NCBI RefSeq assembly: GCF_035989285.1
Contig: NZ_CP108513.1
Span: 8,370,001-8,434,000, forward strand
Length of the DNA stretch: 64,000 nucleotides
Source of the DNA: Streptomyces sp. NBC_01235
Lineage (GTDB): Bacteria; Actinomycetota; Actinomycetes; Streptomycetales; Streptomycetaceae
Direction: 5' to 3'
Both the position numbers and the translations under genes were made by a program. The notes under the pieces were generated by a model. That model saw only the letters and a list, made by a program, of their open reading frames with translations, did no database searches and had not been told where the DNA came from. Of this stretch, positions 16,911-27,140 are shown piece by piece. The stretch's first letter is position 1. Every line of letters starts with the position of its first letter.

Positions 16911-17289
16911 GGCCGTCCCTCACTTTCTGCAGCAGGTCCAGGTCCCGGGCACCGGTGACGGCACGGGGTGGCCGGGCCGTGATCAGGCCCGCCTCCAGCA
17001 GGTCGCAGAGCATGATGACGACCACGCTCACCGGCAGGTCGAGGTGGGCCGCGAGCTCCGCCACGGCGACCGGCCGGGCGCACAGCCGCAGGATCCGGGT
17101 GTGCTCCGGCTGCGGCCTCGCGGCCCGCTCGGGCGGCGGGTCGACCGCGGTCACCGTCGTGATGAGCGTGAAGTCGGCGCGGCTGGGCCGGGTTCGCCCA
17201 CCGGTGAGGGTGAACGGCCTGACGAGCCGGCCCGCTTCGTCGCCTACGCTCACCTCACCCGCCGTTGGTGCGGACGGCGGGACCGACAT
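16897..17289 (-). CDS. cvnC: Conservon DUF742 protein CvnC (second conservon)
   Basis: A 130-residue DUF742 protein with the core 'LVRPFTLTGGRTRPSRADFTLITTV' (about residues 22-46) and the wing 'PVAVAELAAHLDLPVSVVVIMLCDLLEAGLI'. This version matches the DUF742 consensus more closely than the shorter-cored one at 7.4 kb. The ATG at 17289 overlaps the cvnB end by about 35 nt, and its own end overlaps cvnD. Confidence 0.9.
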   Translation of the reverse strand: MSVPPSAPTAGEVSVGDEAGRLVRPFTLTGGRTRPSRADFTLITTVTAVDPPPERAARPQPEHTRILRLCARPVAVAELAAHLDLPVSVVVIMLCDLLEAGLITARPPRAVTGARDLDLLQKVRDGLGRI

Positions 17290-17689
17290 GGGCCCGCGGC
17301 GCCGCGCTGAGGTGCTCGCCGATCTTCTTCACCAGCATGTTCATCTGGTAGGCCACCACACCGACGTCCGCGTTCTTCCCGGCCAGCACGACGAGATGGG
17401 CGCCCGGCCCGGCAGAGGTGAGGATCAGGTAGGTGTGGGCCATCTCGATGAGTGCCTGGCGCACCGGCCCGCCGCGGAAGTCCATGCTGACGCCCTTGCT
17501 GAGGCTCATCAGACCGGACGCTGTCGCCGCCAGCCGCTCGGCGTCCTCCCGCAGAAAACCGGTGGACTTGCTGACCACCAGTCCGTCCTCGGAGAGGACG
17601 ACGGCCTGGTTCACGTCGGCGACCCGGTCCACGAGACCGGTGAGCAGCTGGTCGAGCTGGGTGTTCGTGCCGGGGACGGAGTGTGTCAT
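17255..17689 (-). CDS. cvnB: Conservon roadblock/LC7 protein CvnB (second conservon)
   Basis: A roadblock/LC7 protein of 144 residues with 'LDQLLTGLVDRVADVNQAVVLSEDGLVVS' and 'ERLAATASGLMSLSKGV' early, then 'LIEMAHTYLILTSAGPGAHLVVLAG'. I prefer the ATG at 17689, which has AAGGA seven bases upstream. An ATG at 17704 overlapping the cvnA stop (ATGA) would add five residues and is the alternative. The partner GTPase is the CvnD at 16.3 kb. Confidence 0.9.
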   Translation of the reverse strand: MTHSVPGTNTQLDQLLTGLVDRVADVNQAVVLSEDGLVVSKSTGFLREDAERLAATASGLMSLSKGVSMDFRGGPVRQALIEMAHTYLILTSAGPGAHLVVLAGKNADVGVVAYQMNMLVKKIGEHLSAAPRAHVGPAVRTNGG

Positions 17690-17700
17690 CGCGGTGTCCT

Positions 17701-20580
17701 TCATGAGCGGTCGGCGGGCGGTGTCGGGGTCTGGGCGGTGCCTGCGGCGGCGACCGGCGGTCCGGGGGCGGCCTCCTCGGCGGACGTCTCCTGTAGGCCC
17801 GACAGTGCCACGTCGACGCCGGAGTCAGCGCCCGCGCCAGCGCCGGAGACGGAGCCGGCGCTGGAGTCGGTGTCGGCGCTGGAGTCGGTGTCGGTGTCGG
17901 TGTCGGCCTGTGCCCGCAGCGTGCCGCGCTGGAAACCGGCGAGGGAAGAGGCAGCGCGCTCCGCGGTGAAGTCGTCCGGGAAACCGTCTTCTTCGGCGGA
18001 AACAGACGACGCGGAGTCCTCGCGCAACTCGGTGGCGAGGCTGGTCTGCGGCACCCGGCGTGGCAGCGGGGCGAGGCCGACGGGGCGGGCGGCCGCCCCG
18101 TCGGCCCGGACCGGCGCCGTCGCCACCTCGCGAGAGTGGTGTGCCGGGTTCGACGTCGTGCGCCTCGGGAGTGGGGAGTGGCTCGTCGGGGACGTATCGC
18201 CCGCCGGGGACGGAGAGTCGGTTACCGGCTCCGACGTACTGCCCGCCGGGGGCGCGGACGCGGACGCGGACGGGGACAGGGACGGGGAGTCGGGTGTCCG
18301 GTCGGAGGGGTCTTGTGCCGGGAAGGGCGACCGGTCGTGCTCGGGGCCGGGCCTGCTGTGCTCCCGCTCTCGGGTGGACATGGTCTGTGCCGGGGTGGCC
18401 GTCTGCCGTGCCGGCGGGGATGTTTCCTGTGCCGCTCCGGATGTTTCCGGAGTCTCGCCGCCTGTCAGCCTCGCTTCGTCGACCCCGGGCGTCGCCGCGC
18501 CGGCCGTTTCCCGCACCGCACCGGACGGCGCCCCCGCCCCCTCGTCCGACCTGCCCCGTCCGGGCGTCGGGAGGTCCGCCTCCGGGGTGAGGGGTCCAGC
18601 GGTCGTCGGTTTGCGGGAGACGCTTGCCACTGGCGTTTCGGTGCCGGGAGCCTCGCGGACCACGATCTCGTGCGGGACCAGGACGATGGCGGTGGTGCCG
18701 CCGTACGGCGAGGAGCGCAGGGTCACGGCGATGCGATGCCGGGTCGCGAGCCGGGCGATCACGAACATGCCCAGACGCAGGTCGTCGGCGAGCGCCACCA
18801 CGTCGAACTGCGGAGGGACCGCCAACTGCGCGTTGAACGAGACGTAGTCCTCCTCGGACATGCCGAGGCCACGGTCCTCGACCTCGATCGCCAGACCCTT
18901 GGCCACCAGCGCGGCCCGTACCCCGACCGGGCTGGGCGCCGGAGAGTAGGAGGTCGCGTTGTCGATGAGCTCGGCGAGCAGATGGATCACATCGGCCACG
19001 GCGGGCGGCGCGATGCACACCTCTTCCTCGGTGTGCACCTCCACCCGCCGGTACTCGGCCACCTCTCCGACGGCGCTGCGCAGGATGTCGATCAGCGCCA
19101 CCGGCTCAGACCAGCTGCGTCCTGGCCGGCCGCCGCTGATGATGACGAGGTTCTCCTCGTAGCGTCGCAACTGGCTCGCGGTGGAGTCCAGTTCGTACAG
19201 GCCGCCCAGGATGTCGGGGTCCTGGTGCCGGCGCTCCAGCGCGTCGAGCTTGCTGAGCTGGAGGTTGACCAGGTTCTGGCTCTGCCGGGCGATGCCGAGG
19301 ATGACCTTCTGGAAACCGCGCCGGGTGTCGGCGAGTTCGACCGCGGTGTGTACGGCGGTGCGCTGCGCCGTGTTGAACGCCTTGGCCACCTGGCCGAGTT
19401 CGTCGGTGCCGTAGTCCAGCGGCGGGGTCGCCGAGTCCACGTCGACGGTCTCCCCCCGGTCCAGCCGGGCCACCACGTCCGGCAGCCGTTCGTGCGCCAG
19501 GCTCAGCGTGGCCATCCGCAGCCCGCGCAGCCGCCGCGACAGCGAGCGGGTGATCCGCCAGGACATGCCGACGCACAGCAGCAGGGCGACGAGACCGCCG
19601 GCGCTCAGCGAGGCGGCCTTGATGAGCAGCCCGCGCGATTCGTCCGCGCTGTGCTGCAACAGCGTGGTGGTCTGCTGCTGGATGAGTGCCGAATACTGGT
19701 CGGAGACGTCGATGAGCGCGGCGCGCCACACCTTCTGCACGTCCGGCAACGCGATGTCACCGTTTTCGCTCTGTTTCGCGCGGGCCGCGAGCACCTTGTC
19801 CTCGACGGATTGAAGGGTCTGCCACTGGTAGCTCGTCAGGATCTTCTCGGTCTGCGCCTTCGCGGTGCCGGTGAGCGAGGGGACGATCTGGTCCTGCACG
19901 AGCCAGCGCCGCGTGTTCACCAACTGCGCGAACGCGGCCCACGCCTTCTGGTCCATCCGCTGCTTCGGCCCGGCCAGCGTGAGGTGCAGGTCCTCCTCGG
20001 AGACCAGTTCGGCCGCGTGTTCCAGGGCGACGAGCGGGCCGGCCTGCGAGGTGAGGTCGCCGTCGTCGACCTGGGACAGCTCCTGGAAGGCGTGGATCTG
20101 GTCGTCGATGATCGAGGTGTACTGGTCCAGCGCCTGCGCTGCGGTGATATCGGTGGGTTCGTCCACCTGGCCCCGGTAGTACTCCAGGCTGCCCACCGAG
20201 GCGACGACCGAGTACAGCCGGTCCCTGACCCGGGCGGGCGCCCGCTGGATGTCGTCCTTCCGGGCGGCCAGCTTGGCGACCGCCGCGTCCGTCTGCTTGC
20301 GCTGTGTCTCCAGCGCGGCCCGGGAACCGTCCGGCGAGGCCAGCCACACGGCCGACAGACTGCGTTCCCGCTGCAGCGAGAGCGTCGCCTCGGTGCCCAT
20401 GGCACCGGTCGCCCGGCTCAGTTCGGTCTGCGCGCGCAGCCGCAGCCCCTCCGAGAACATCTGGGTCGTCGTCACACCCCACATGGCGGCGAGGGTGACG
20501 CTGGGCACCAGCGCCAGGAGAATCAGGGAGAGACGTATGGAGCCGAGACGGCGGCGCCGGGCACCTGTCCGTGGAGACAT
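17701..20580 (-). CDS. cvnA: Conservon sensor protein CvnA (second conservon)
   Basis: A 959-residue membrane sensor. The first helix is at about residues 14-36, an extracellular nitrate-sensor-like helical domain occupies 40-320, and the second helix is near 325-345. HAMP-like and HATPase_c regions follow (N-box 'ELIDNATSYSPAPSP' about 540, G1 'DRGLGMSEED' about 568). After residue 645 comes a disordered Pro/Thr/Ser/Ala tail ending in short Asp-Thr-Asp repeats. The ATG at 20580 lies 49 bp after the stop of a binding lipoprotein on the same strand, so lipoprotein-cvnABCD is probably one transcript. Confidence 0.92.
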   Translation of the reverse strand: MSPRTGARRRRLGSIRLSLILLALVPSVTLAAMWGVTTTQMFSEGLRLRAQTELSRATGAMGTEATLSLQRERSLSAVWLASPDGSRAALETQRKQTDAAVAKLAARKDDIQRAPARVRDRLYSVVASVGSLEYYRGQVDEPTDITAAQALDQYTSIIDDQIHAFQELSQVDDGDLTSQAGPLVALEHAAELVSEEDLHLTLAGPKQRMDQKAWAAFAQLVNTRRWLVQDQIVPSLTGTAKAQTEKILTSYQWQTLQSVEDKVLAARAKQSENGDIALPDVQKVWRAALIDVSDQYSALIQQQTTTLLQHSADESRGLLIKAASLSAGGLVALLLCVGMSWRITRSLSRRLRGLRMATLSLAHERLPDVVARLDRGETVDVDSATPPLDYGTDELGQVAKAFNTAQRTAVHTAVELADTRRGFQKVILGIARQSQNLVNLQLSKLDALERRHQDPDILGGLYELDSTASQLRRYEENLVIISGGRPGRSWSEPVALIDILRSAVGEVAEYRRVEVHTEEEVCIAPPAVADVIHLLAELIDNATSYSPAPSPVGVRAALVAKGLAIEVEDRGLGMSEEDYVSFNAQLAVPPQFDVVALADDLRLGMFVIARLATRHRIAVTLRSSPYGGTTAIVLVPHEIVVREAPGTETPVASVSRKPTTAGPLTPEADLPTPGRGRSDEGAGAPSGAVRETAGAATPGVDEARLTGGETPETSGAAQETSPPARQTATPAQTMSTREREHSRPGPEHDRSPFPAQDPSDRTPDSPSLSPSASASAPPAGSTSEPVTDSPSPAGDTSPTSHSPLPRRTTSNPAHHSREVATAPVRADGAAARPVGLAPLPRRVPQTSLATELREDSASSVSAEEDGFPDDFTAERAASSLAGFQRGTLRAQADTDTDTDSSADTDSSAGSVSGAGAGADSGVDVALSGLQETSAEEAAPGPPVAAAGTAQTPTPPADRS

Positions 20581-20629
20581 AGTCGTCCTAGGGCGATCAC
20601 GGGGGAGGGGGAACGGGGGAATTGCCTGG

Positions 20630-21643
20630 TCAGCGGGTTCCGGCGGCGGCGAAGCGGGTGACGTCGGCGACGTTGGCCTTCGTGACGAAGGCCGGGCCCG
20701 TCAGTACGGGGGCCACCCCGCCGCCGCTGATGTTGCCGTTGGTCTTGTAGAGCCAGAGCGCGTCCACGGCCAGGTAGCCCTGGAGATACGGCTGTTGGTC
20801 CACCGCGAACTGCACGCTGCCGTCGCGGACGGCCGCGACCAGGTCCTTGTTGAGGTCGAAGGTGGCGACCTTGGCCTTGCTGCCCGCCTTCCCCACGGCC
20901 TTCACCGCGGCGAGCGCGAACTGCGCGCCGTTGGTGATGACTTCGTCGATGTCGGGGTCCTGCTGAAGGCGGGTGGTGACGGCGGAGGCCATCGCGTCCA
21001 TGTCCGTTCCGTCGACGTAGAGCATCTCCGTCTCGCCGGTGAACGCCTTCTTCACCCCTGCGCAGCGCGCCTCCAGGGCGATGTTGCCCCGCTCGTGAAT
21101 GACGCACAGGGCGTGTTTCGCACCGAGACCGTCGAGTTTGCCGCCGACGGCGCGGCCCGCGACGCTCTCGTCCTGGCCGAAGTGCTCCAGCAGTCCCACC
21201 GAACGCCAGGCGTCGATACCAGAGTTCAGGCCGACCACGGGTATGCCGGCCGCCTTGGCCTCGGCCACCGGACTCTTCATGGCCTGCGGTTTGGCCAGCG
21301 TCACGGCGATGCCGTCGACCCGGTTACCGACCGCGTCCCGCACCAGCTCGGCCTGTCCGGCGGCGTCGGAGTCGCTGGCGTAGGTCAGGTCGACGCCGTC
21401 CTTGGCGGCCGCCGCCTCGGCGCCCTTGCGCACCAGTTCCCAGAAGGCGTCGCCCTGGGCGCCATGGGTGACCAGGGTGATCTTGATCCGGTTGCCCGCC
21501 CGGCCCGCCGCGTCCATGTCCGAGCCGGACGACGTGGCGCCGGAACAGCCGGCCAGGAGGAGACAGCAGGCCGCGGCCAGGGCGGCGAGGCGCAAGGATC
21601 TGAGGGATCCCGGAGACGGGGGAGCGGGGAGGGGAGTGTTCAT
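20630..21643 (-). CDS. Periplasmic sugar-binding-type lipoprotein (Peripla_BP_4) heading conservon 2
   Basis: A 337-residue lipoprotein. A hydrophobic leader ends in LLLAGC (Cys near residue 33), followed by a type I periplasmic-binding fold of the ribose/galactose class ('KITLVTHGAQGDAFWELVRKGAEAAA', 'GIAVTLAKPQAM', 'GIPVVGLNSGIDA', 'DEVITNGAQFALAAVKAVG', 'VATFDLNKDLVAAVRDG'). No transporter genes are adjacent. It directly precedes cvnA2 instead, so it may act as a ligand-sensing co-receptor (inference). I chose the ATG at 21643 after GAGG. A GTG at 21655 would add four residues. Confidence 0.85.
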   Translation of the reverse strand: MNTPLPAPPSPGSLRSLRLAALAAACCLLLAGCSGATSSGSDMDAAGRAGNRIKITLVTHGAQGDAFWELVRKGAEAAAAKDGVDLTYASDSDAAGQAELVRDAVGNRVDGIAVTLAKPQAMKSPVAEAKAAGIPVVGLNSGIDAWRSVGLLEHFGQDESVAGRAVGGKLDGLGAKHALCVIHERGNIALEARCAGVKKAFTGETEMLYVDGTDMDAMASAVTTRLQQDPDIDEVITNGAQFALAAVKAVGKAGSKAKVATFDLNKDLVAAVRDGSVQFAVDQQPYLQGYLAVDALWLYKTNGNISGGGVAPVLTGPAFVTKANVADVTRFAAAGTR

Positions 21644-21731
21644 GGGGGGCTGCACCTCGCTGTGCGGCAGAGCAGGGGGACGGGGCGAGCGGCGCCGGAG
21701 CGAGGGGGTGTGCCCCGGCGAGAGACATTCT

Positions 21732-21746
21732 TTGGCTCGGAGCCAA
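21732..21746. promoter_or_regulatory. 15-bp palindrome upstream of the lipoprotein-cvn2 operon
   Basis: TTGGCTC-G-GAGCCAA is a perfect 7-bp inverted repeat about 90 bp upstream of the lipoprotein start, in the gap before the methyltransferase relic. Two smaller symmetric sequences (GGACATGTCC at 21841-21850 and TTGAC-N5-GTCAA at 21860-21874) lie nearby. It is a candidate operator. No matching regulator is identified. Confidence 0.4.
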
Positions 21747-21905
21747 CCGTGTGTGACCGGCGGGAGTCAAGTGAGCAACCACGTGGGGTGAGATGCCGCT
21801 GCCGCATTGTGATCTGGGACGCGGTCGACGCGGCAGGGGAGGACATGTCCGCAGGTGAGTTGACTGATCGTCAATCCTGCTGGGCCTCTCTGCACCGTGC
21901 TGGAC

Positions 21906-22716
21906 TCAGGCCTTGCGCGCCACCGCCCCGTACATCGCGATGTCCTCGTCGCGGACCACCTCGATGCCGGTGCCGTCGGGGCGCCAGCGGTGGACCTGGG
22001 CGATGCCGGGGTCGACGAGGTCGAGGCCCGTGAAGAACTCCGCAGCCTCCGCGCGGGTACGCAGCCGCATCGGCATGCCACGGGCCGCGTACTCCAGGGC
22101 GACCCGGCCCACCTCGTCGGGCGCGAAGTCCGCGGTGCCGATGGACATGGCCAGGTAACTGCCCGAGGGCAGCGGGTCGAGGAGGCGGCGGACGATGCCG
22201 ACGGCGTCGTCCTCGTCGAGCAGGAAGTGGACGATCGCGATCACCGTGAGGGCGACGGGCCGTCTCAGGTCCAGTGCCGTACGGAACTCGGGCGCGGCCA
22301 GGATGCCCACAGGCTCGCGCATGTCGGCCTCCAGGCAGACCGTGCGGCCCTCGGGCGTGCTGCCCATCAGGTTCCGGGACAGGTCGAGGACGAGCGGGGT
22401 CGTTGTCGACGTACACCACCCGGGCGTCCGGGGCCGCTGCCTGGACGATCTCGTGGAGGTTGGGCGACGTGGGAATGCCGCTGCCGATGTCGAGGAACTG
22501 ACATATATCCGCCTCCCGCGCGAGGTGGCGCACGGCGCGGTTCATGAAGTCGCGGTTGGCGCGCATGTGGACCACAAGCGCGGGCCACTCCTGGACCATC
22601 GCGTCCCCGGCCTCGCGGTCAGCCGGGTAATGGTGCTTACCGCCGATGATGTAGTCGTAGATCCGTGCGGAGTGCGCCGTCCCGGTGTCGATGGCGTCGT
22701 TCTCGTCGCTGTCCAT
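21906..22716 (-). pseudogene. SAM-dependent methyltransferase (Methyltransf_19/DUF574 type) with a +1 frameshift
   Basis: This family of Streptomyces SAM-dependent methyltransferases has about 270 residues. The ATG at 22716 follows GGGAGG and reads the typical start 'ARIYDYIIGGKHHYPADREAG' and 'FLDIGSGIPTSPNLHEI'. At a G-run (22396-22399) the frame changes. The remainder (DLSRNLMGS to the C-terminus at 21906) continues one frame away. Removing one base restores 'VDNDPLVLDLSRNL'. The span is 811 nt, one more than a multiple of three. It is either a recent pseudogene or a homopolymer sequencing error. Confidence 0.75.
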
Positions 22717-22807
22717 GCGCATCAACCTCCCACTGCCGGCAGGGCGGCGAAGGGCGATGTGCGATTTTTTCACCCTCCGCCCCTCGGTGGAGGAAATCTC
22801 CGTTTCC

Positions 22808-22963
22808 TCAGCCGTGGCTGGAGAGGCCACTCTCACGGCTCCCACGCTGACCCCATGACCACCGAACATGTCGTATCACCCGAAACCGTTTGCGCAACCC
22901 ACCACCACCGCGGCCGTCGAGGTGCAGCGCATGGATCAGGGCGCGGTCGAGGTCGTCGAGCAT
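22808..22963 (-). pseudogene. Lrp/AsnC-family regulator relic (N-terminus only)
   Basis: A good ribosome site (GGAGG) precedes an ATG at 22963 that reads 'MLDDLDRALIHALHLDGR', the canonical start of an Lrp/AsnC helix-turn-helix domain. After 18 codons the similarity ends abruptly and unrelated Gly/Arg-rich sequence follows to a stop near 22808. The rest of the 22.7-23.4 kb gap holds only unassignable GC-rich open frames, so this looks like a deletion scar. Confidence 0.55.
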
Positions 22964-23335
22964 GCCTCCATCCTCGCGGGTGCCCGAAGGAGGCGGCAGC
23001 CGCCGGAGCGGCGGAGACGTCCCCGCGTCCTGAACTGGTCCGGTTCGTTCGGAGCGCCGTGCAGAGGAGGTGGACCGCCGGGTGTCCGAGGGCCCCTCCG
23101 CCGACGTGCTGGTGCGGGCGGCCGAGACCTTCGGGCCGCCGTGATCCTCGCCCTCGTCGCGGTTCAGCTGCGTGCTGCGCGCGGACGGGGAACTCCGGGC
23201 CGACCGTTCCCCGGCCCCGCTGCGCGAGCTCGCCGCGGGCACGGCCACGGTGCTGCGCCGCACCGCAGAGGGCGAACCACCCCGGCCCCCGTCGCCCGGG
23301 CCGCCCCTCCTCGGCGCCGTCGGCCAGCTGCTGAT

Positions 23336-23367
23336 GGAGCCTTCGGCGATCTCGCGCCGAAGGCTCC
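23336..23367. terminator. Hairpin terminator downstream of the Spo0M-like gene
   Basis: A 13-bp perfect inverted repeat (23336-23348 with 23355-23367) and a 6-nt loop lie about 30 bp beyond the stop of the minus-strand Spo0M-like gene. Confidence 0.7.
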
Positions 23368-23395
23368 CGACATGGAGTAGTCCTCCTCGGTCCTC

Positions 23396-24391
23396 TCAGT
23401 CCTCGCCGCCTTCCTCGCCCGCCTCCGCTTCGTCTTCTTCGTCACCTTCGAAGAAGTCACCGATCTCGTCGACCACTTCGGCCGCCACCATTCCGCCGAC
23501 GACCCCCACGGCCAGGCCGGCCGCGCCCGCGGCGACCGCCGTGCCCACGCCGGAGCCGTGGTCGGCGCGGTGGGCGGTGTGCGACGCGGAGTGGACGTAC
23601 GCCTGCGCGCCGTACGCCTCGCGGTGTTCGGTCAACCGGTGGATCCAGCCGTCGACCTCGCTGTTCCAGTCGAGGACGGGGACGTCCTCGTGGCGCACCG
23701 TGAAGCGGGTCAGCGCGTCGTGGCCGGGGGTGAGTGGGCCGCCGCGCTTGTCGGCCTCCAGCACGACCTCCAGGTCGGCGGGCGTGGTGAGGAACGTCAG
23801 CTCGATCTCGGTCACCGCGTGCGCGTACTGCGGGGGAGGGGTGAGTTCGATCTCCTGGTAGAGCGGGAGCCGTTGCCCCGTGCCGCCGATGCGCCCGTAC
23901 TCCAGGTCGGCGGAGTGGAAGCCGAACCCCAGCTGCCCGAGCGCTTCGAGGATCGCCTCCTGCACGGGCAGCGGACGGACGGCGAGCGGGTCGAGGTCGC
24001 TCCGGTCGCGGGCGCCCGCCACCGCGAGCTCGGTGCGCACACCCAGAACGACGCCGAGCGGCTGCCCGTACAGCTCGGTGACCGGCGTCTCCCAGGGCAC
24101 CGTGACCGTGAACGGCACGCCGCGCTCCTCGTTCTCACCGAGCCGGAAGCCGCCACCGACGACATACCGCTCGAAGACGACGGTGTCCTCGCTCTCGCCC
24201 TCCTCGTGCTCCGCCTCGACGCGCGCGATGAGCTCCAGGCCGATCTCCTCGATCTCCACGGCCGCACCGCCACCCCGCAGGCGGACCTGCCCCGACAGCG
24301 CCCCGCCGGGCAGCACCGCCCCGCTGTCGAGCACCGTGTCCACCGAGGGGCCGCCTCCACCGATCGCCCCGAGCAGCCGTTTGAACACCAT
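23396..24391 (-). CDS. Spo0M/SpoOM-family sporulation-control protein
   Basis: A 331-residue arrestin-like protein. The N-terminus 'MVFKRLLGAIGGGGPSVDTVL' and the 'GGALSGQVRLRGGGAAVEIEEI' segment match the Spo0M family. The body is a two-lobe beta-sandwich with 'YVVGGGFRLGENEERGVPFTVTVPWETP' and a conserved 'ALGQLGFGFHSADLEYGRI'. The C-terminus departs from the core: a Gly/Ala-rich hydrophobic patch (GTAVAAGAAGLAVGVVGGMVAAEV) and then a strongly acidic tail, which may tether it to the membrane. Bacillus Spo0M affects sporulation entry and cell shape. A role in aerial differentiation here is inference. It stands alone and has its own terminator. Confidence 0.88.
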   Translation of the reverse strand: MVFKRLLGAIGGGGPSVDTVLDSGAVLPGGALSGQVRLRGGGAAVEIEEIGLELIARVEAEHEEGESEDTVVFERYVVGGGFRLGENEERGVPFTVTVPWETPVTELYGQPLGVVLGVRTELAVAGARDRSDLDPLAVRPLPVQEAILEALGQLGFGFHSADLEYGRIGGTGQRLPLYQEIELTPPPQYAHAVTEIELTFLTTPADLEVVLEADKRGGPLTPGHDALTRFTVRHEDVPVLDWNSEVDGWIHRLTEHREAYGAQAYVHSASHTAHRADHGSGVGTAVAAGAAGLAVGVVGGMVAAEVVDEIGDFFEGDEEDEAEAGEEGGED

Positions 24392-24522
24392 GCCGGTGTC
24401 GCTCCTTCACGTCGAAACCCATTGCAGTGATCTTCCGCAGAACTCCCCGCGACGGCAAAGAAGTTCCCAAGTCACCTGTTCGAGTGAGGTGCGATGGCGG
24501 GAGAGAGTGAAGGGGCGACGAG

Positions 24523-24576
24523 ACCGGCGGGGCCGGGAGCGGCCCACTGTGCGCAGGTCGTCCCGGCCCCGCCGGT
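24523..24576. terminator. Hairpin terminator of the DUF6230-DUF6114 operon
   Basis: A perfect 16-bp inverted repeat (24523-24538 with 24561-24576) with a 22-nt loop lies about 80 bp past the DUF6114 stop on the minus strand. Confidence 0.65.
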
Positions 24577-24657
24577 GAAGTGACGTGCGGACGGGTGTCA
24601 TGTCCGTACGTGAGTCGGGCCGATCCGTGAGGCGGGCCCGTGGGTGTTCCCCGCGTG

Positions 24658-25119
24658 TCAGGCGGGCTCCCCCGCCCCGGGCAGGGGGGTGTTCTGCCGG
24701 ACCGTCTCGGCCGCCCGATCGGCCTGTGCCCCCTTGCGTCGCTCGTGGCGGCTCTTGCGCGGCTCCTGGTCGGGCAGCCAGCCGAAGGCCAGGCAACTGC
24801 CCACGGCGCCGAACAGCAGACCGACGACGAAGCCGCCGATGTTGGAGGTGAGCCAGGTGCCCAGGGAGAGCATGATGGCGATGATCGAGTAGAACAGCCG
24901 CTGGGTCGGGTTGAAGAGGATCAGCAGACCGCACAGGATCATGAGGGTCGGCAGGAGATAGCCCGCCAGGCCCTGCATGCCGACATGCAGGATGACCGGC
25001 AGCGGAGCCTTCATGGTCACCAGGATCTCGGCGCCGCCCAGGACGAGCAGCAGGCCGCCCGCGAAGGGCCGACGGCCCCGCCACTTCCGGAAGCCGTCCC
25101 GCCACTGGGTGAAGGTCAC
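24658..25119 (-). CDS. DUF6114 membrane protein
   Basis: A 153-residue integral membrane protein with four hydrophobic helices between residues 18 and 122 ('GGLLLVLGGAEIL', 'LAGYLLPTLMILCGLLILF', 'LFYSIIAIMLSLGTWLTSNIGGFVVGLLFGAVGSCLAFGW'). It has a basic N-terminus (QWRDGFRKWRGRRPF) and a charged cytoplasmic C-tail. The gene overlaps the stop of the DUF6230 gene by GTGA. The two families co-occur in Streptomyces and likely form one membrane complex. Function is unknown. Confidence 0.85.
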   Translation of the reverse strand: MTFTQWRDGFRKWRGRRPFAGGLLLVLGGAEILVTMKAPLPVILHVGMQGLAGYLLPTLMILCGLLILFNPTQRLFYSIIAIMLSLGTWLTSNIGGFVVGLLFGAVGSCLAFGWLPDQEPRKSRHERRKGAQADRAAETVRQNTPLPGAGEPA

Positions 25120-25784
25120 TTCTCGCAGCCCTCGCTGCTGAAGCTCATCTTCAGACCGGGAAGCTTGAAGACGGCGGCGGTGGCCGCGTAGTTGTGCTGG
25201 TACAGGTTCTTGATGACGACGGTGTCGGCCTGTTGTCCGTAGACACCCGCGGGGCCCTGGATCGGGACCTTGTCGAAGGTGCTCGAGTCACGGCCGATCT
25301 CGATGTTGGTGAACTCGGCGTCACCCGAGATCTGGTCGGAGTCGATCGCCAGGTTCTTCACGCCCACCGGGGTGGACCCGCCGCCGGCTCTGAGGACGAG
25401 CTGGATGCCGCCGAGGTCGACGCTCTGGCACATGTTGGTGATCTTGCCGCTCTTCACGACCGAGGTGACGACCAGGACCTGGCCGCCGGTGTCCCCCTGG
25501 TTGGGGCTGTTCTCGATCATGTTGTCCAGTCCGCCGAACTGCGCGAACCCTTCTCCTTCGAGCCTGTCGGCGGTGACCACGAACGGCATGCCGGAGATGG
25601 CGAACTGCACCCCCAGAGCGCCCTGCGCGGTGAGGACCGCGAGCCCCGCGGCGACGAAGGTGGCGGGCACCGCCATCACGGCGGCCCGGCGCAGCCGGAC
25701 CCGGCCGCGTCTTTCTGCGGAACCGCTTTCGGGGTTCTCGGGTGTGTTGTCGGCGGACGACGTGACGTCCGGGGACGAGGCCAT
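25116..25784 (-). CDS. DUF6230 secreted or membrane-anchored protein
   Basis: A 222-residue protein. A basic leader and a single hydrophobic helix ('VMAVPATFVAAGLAVLTAQGALG', about residues 37-58) are followed by an extracytoplasmic beta-rich domain with 'MPFVVTADRLEGEGFAQFGG' and 'TNMCQSVDLGGIQLVLRAGG', and a C-terminal Cys. I chose the ATG at 25784, with GGGAG six bases upstream, over ATGs at 25808 and 25796. It is translationally coupled to DUF6114. No enzymatic motif is visible. Confidence 0.82.
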   Translation of the reverse strand: MASSPDVTSSADNTPENPESGSAERRGRVRLRRAAVMAVPATFVAAGLAVLTAQGALGVQFAISGMPFVVTADRLEGEGFAQFGGLDNMIENSPNQGDTGGQVLVVTSVVKSGKITNMCQSVDLGGIQLVLRAGGGSTPVGVKNLAIDSDQISGDAEFTNIEIGRDSSTFDKVPIQGPAGVYGQQADTVVIKNLYQHNYAATAAVFKLPGLKMSFSSEGCEK

Positions 25785-27106
<1,322 letters not shown>

Positions 27107-27140
27107 TCACCGTCCGGGCAACGAGGCCGCTTCCGCACAA

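Noticed and set aside
16275..21643. Naming the conservons by number (for example Cvn9 with its P450)
   Set aside because: No P450 gene is attached to either cvn operon here, and numbering needs phylogeny that I cannot compute.
22856..22960. Plus-strand ATG with an MTTEHVVSPET-like start
   Set aside because: It quickly becomes His/Arg-rich and faces into the Lrp relic, with no ribosome site.
22868..23380. Plus-strand frame over the Lrp scar
   Set aside because: Arg/Pro-rich with no recognisable domain. It overlaps the Lrp start region antisense, so it is better treated as degraded intergenic DNA.
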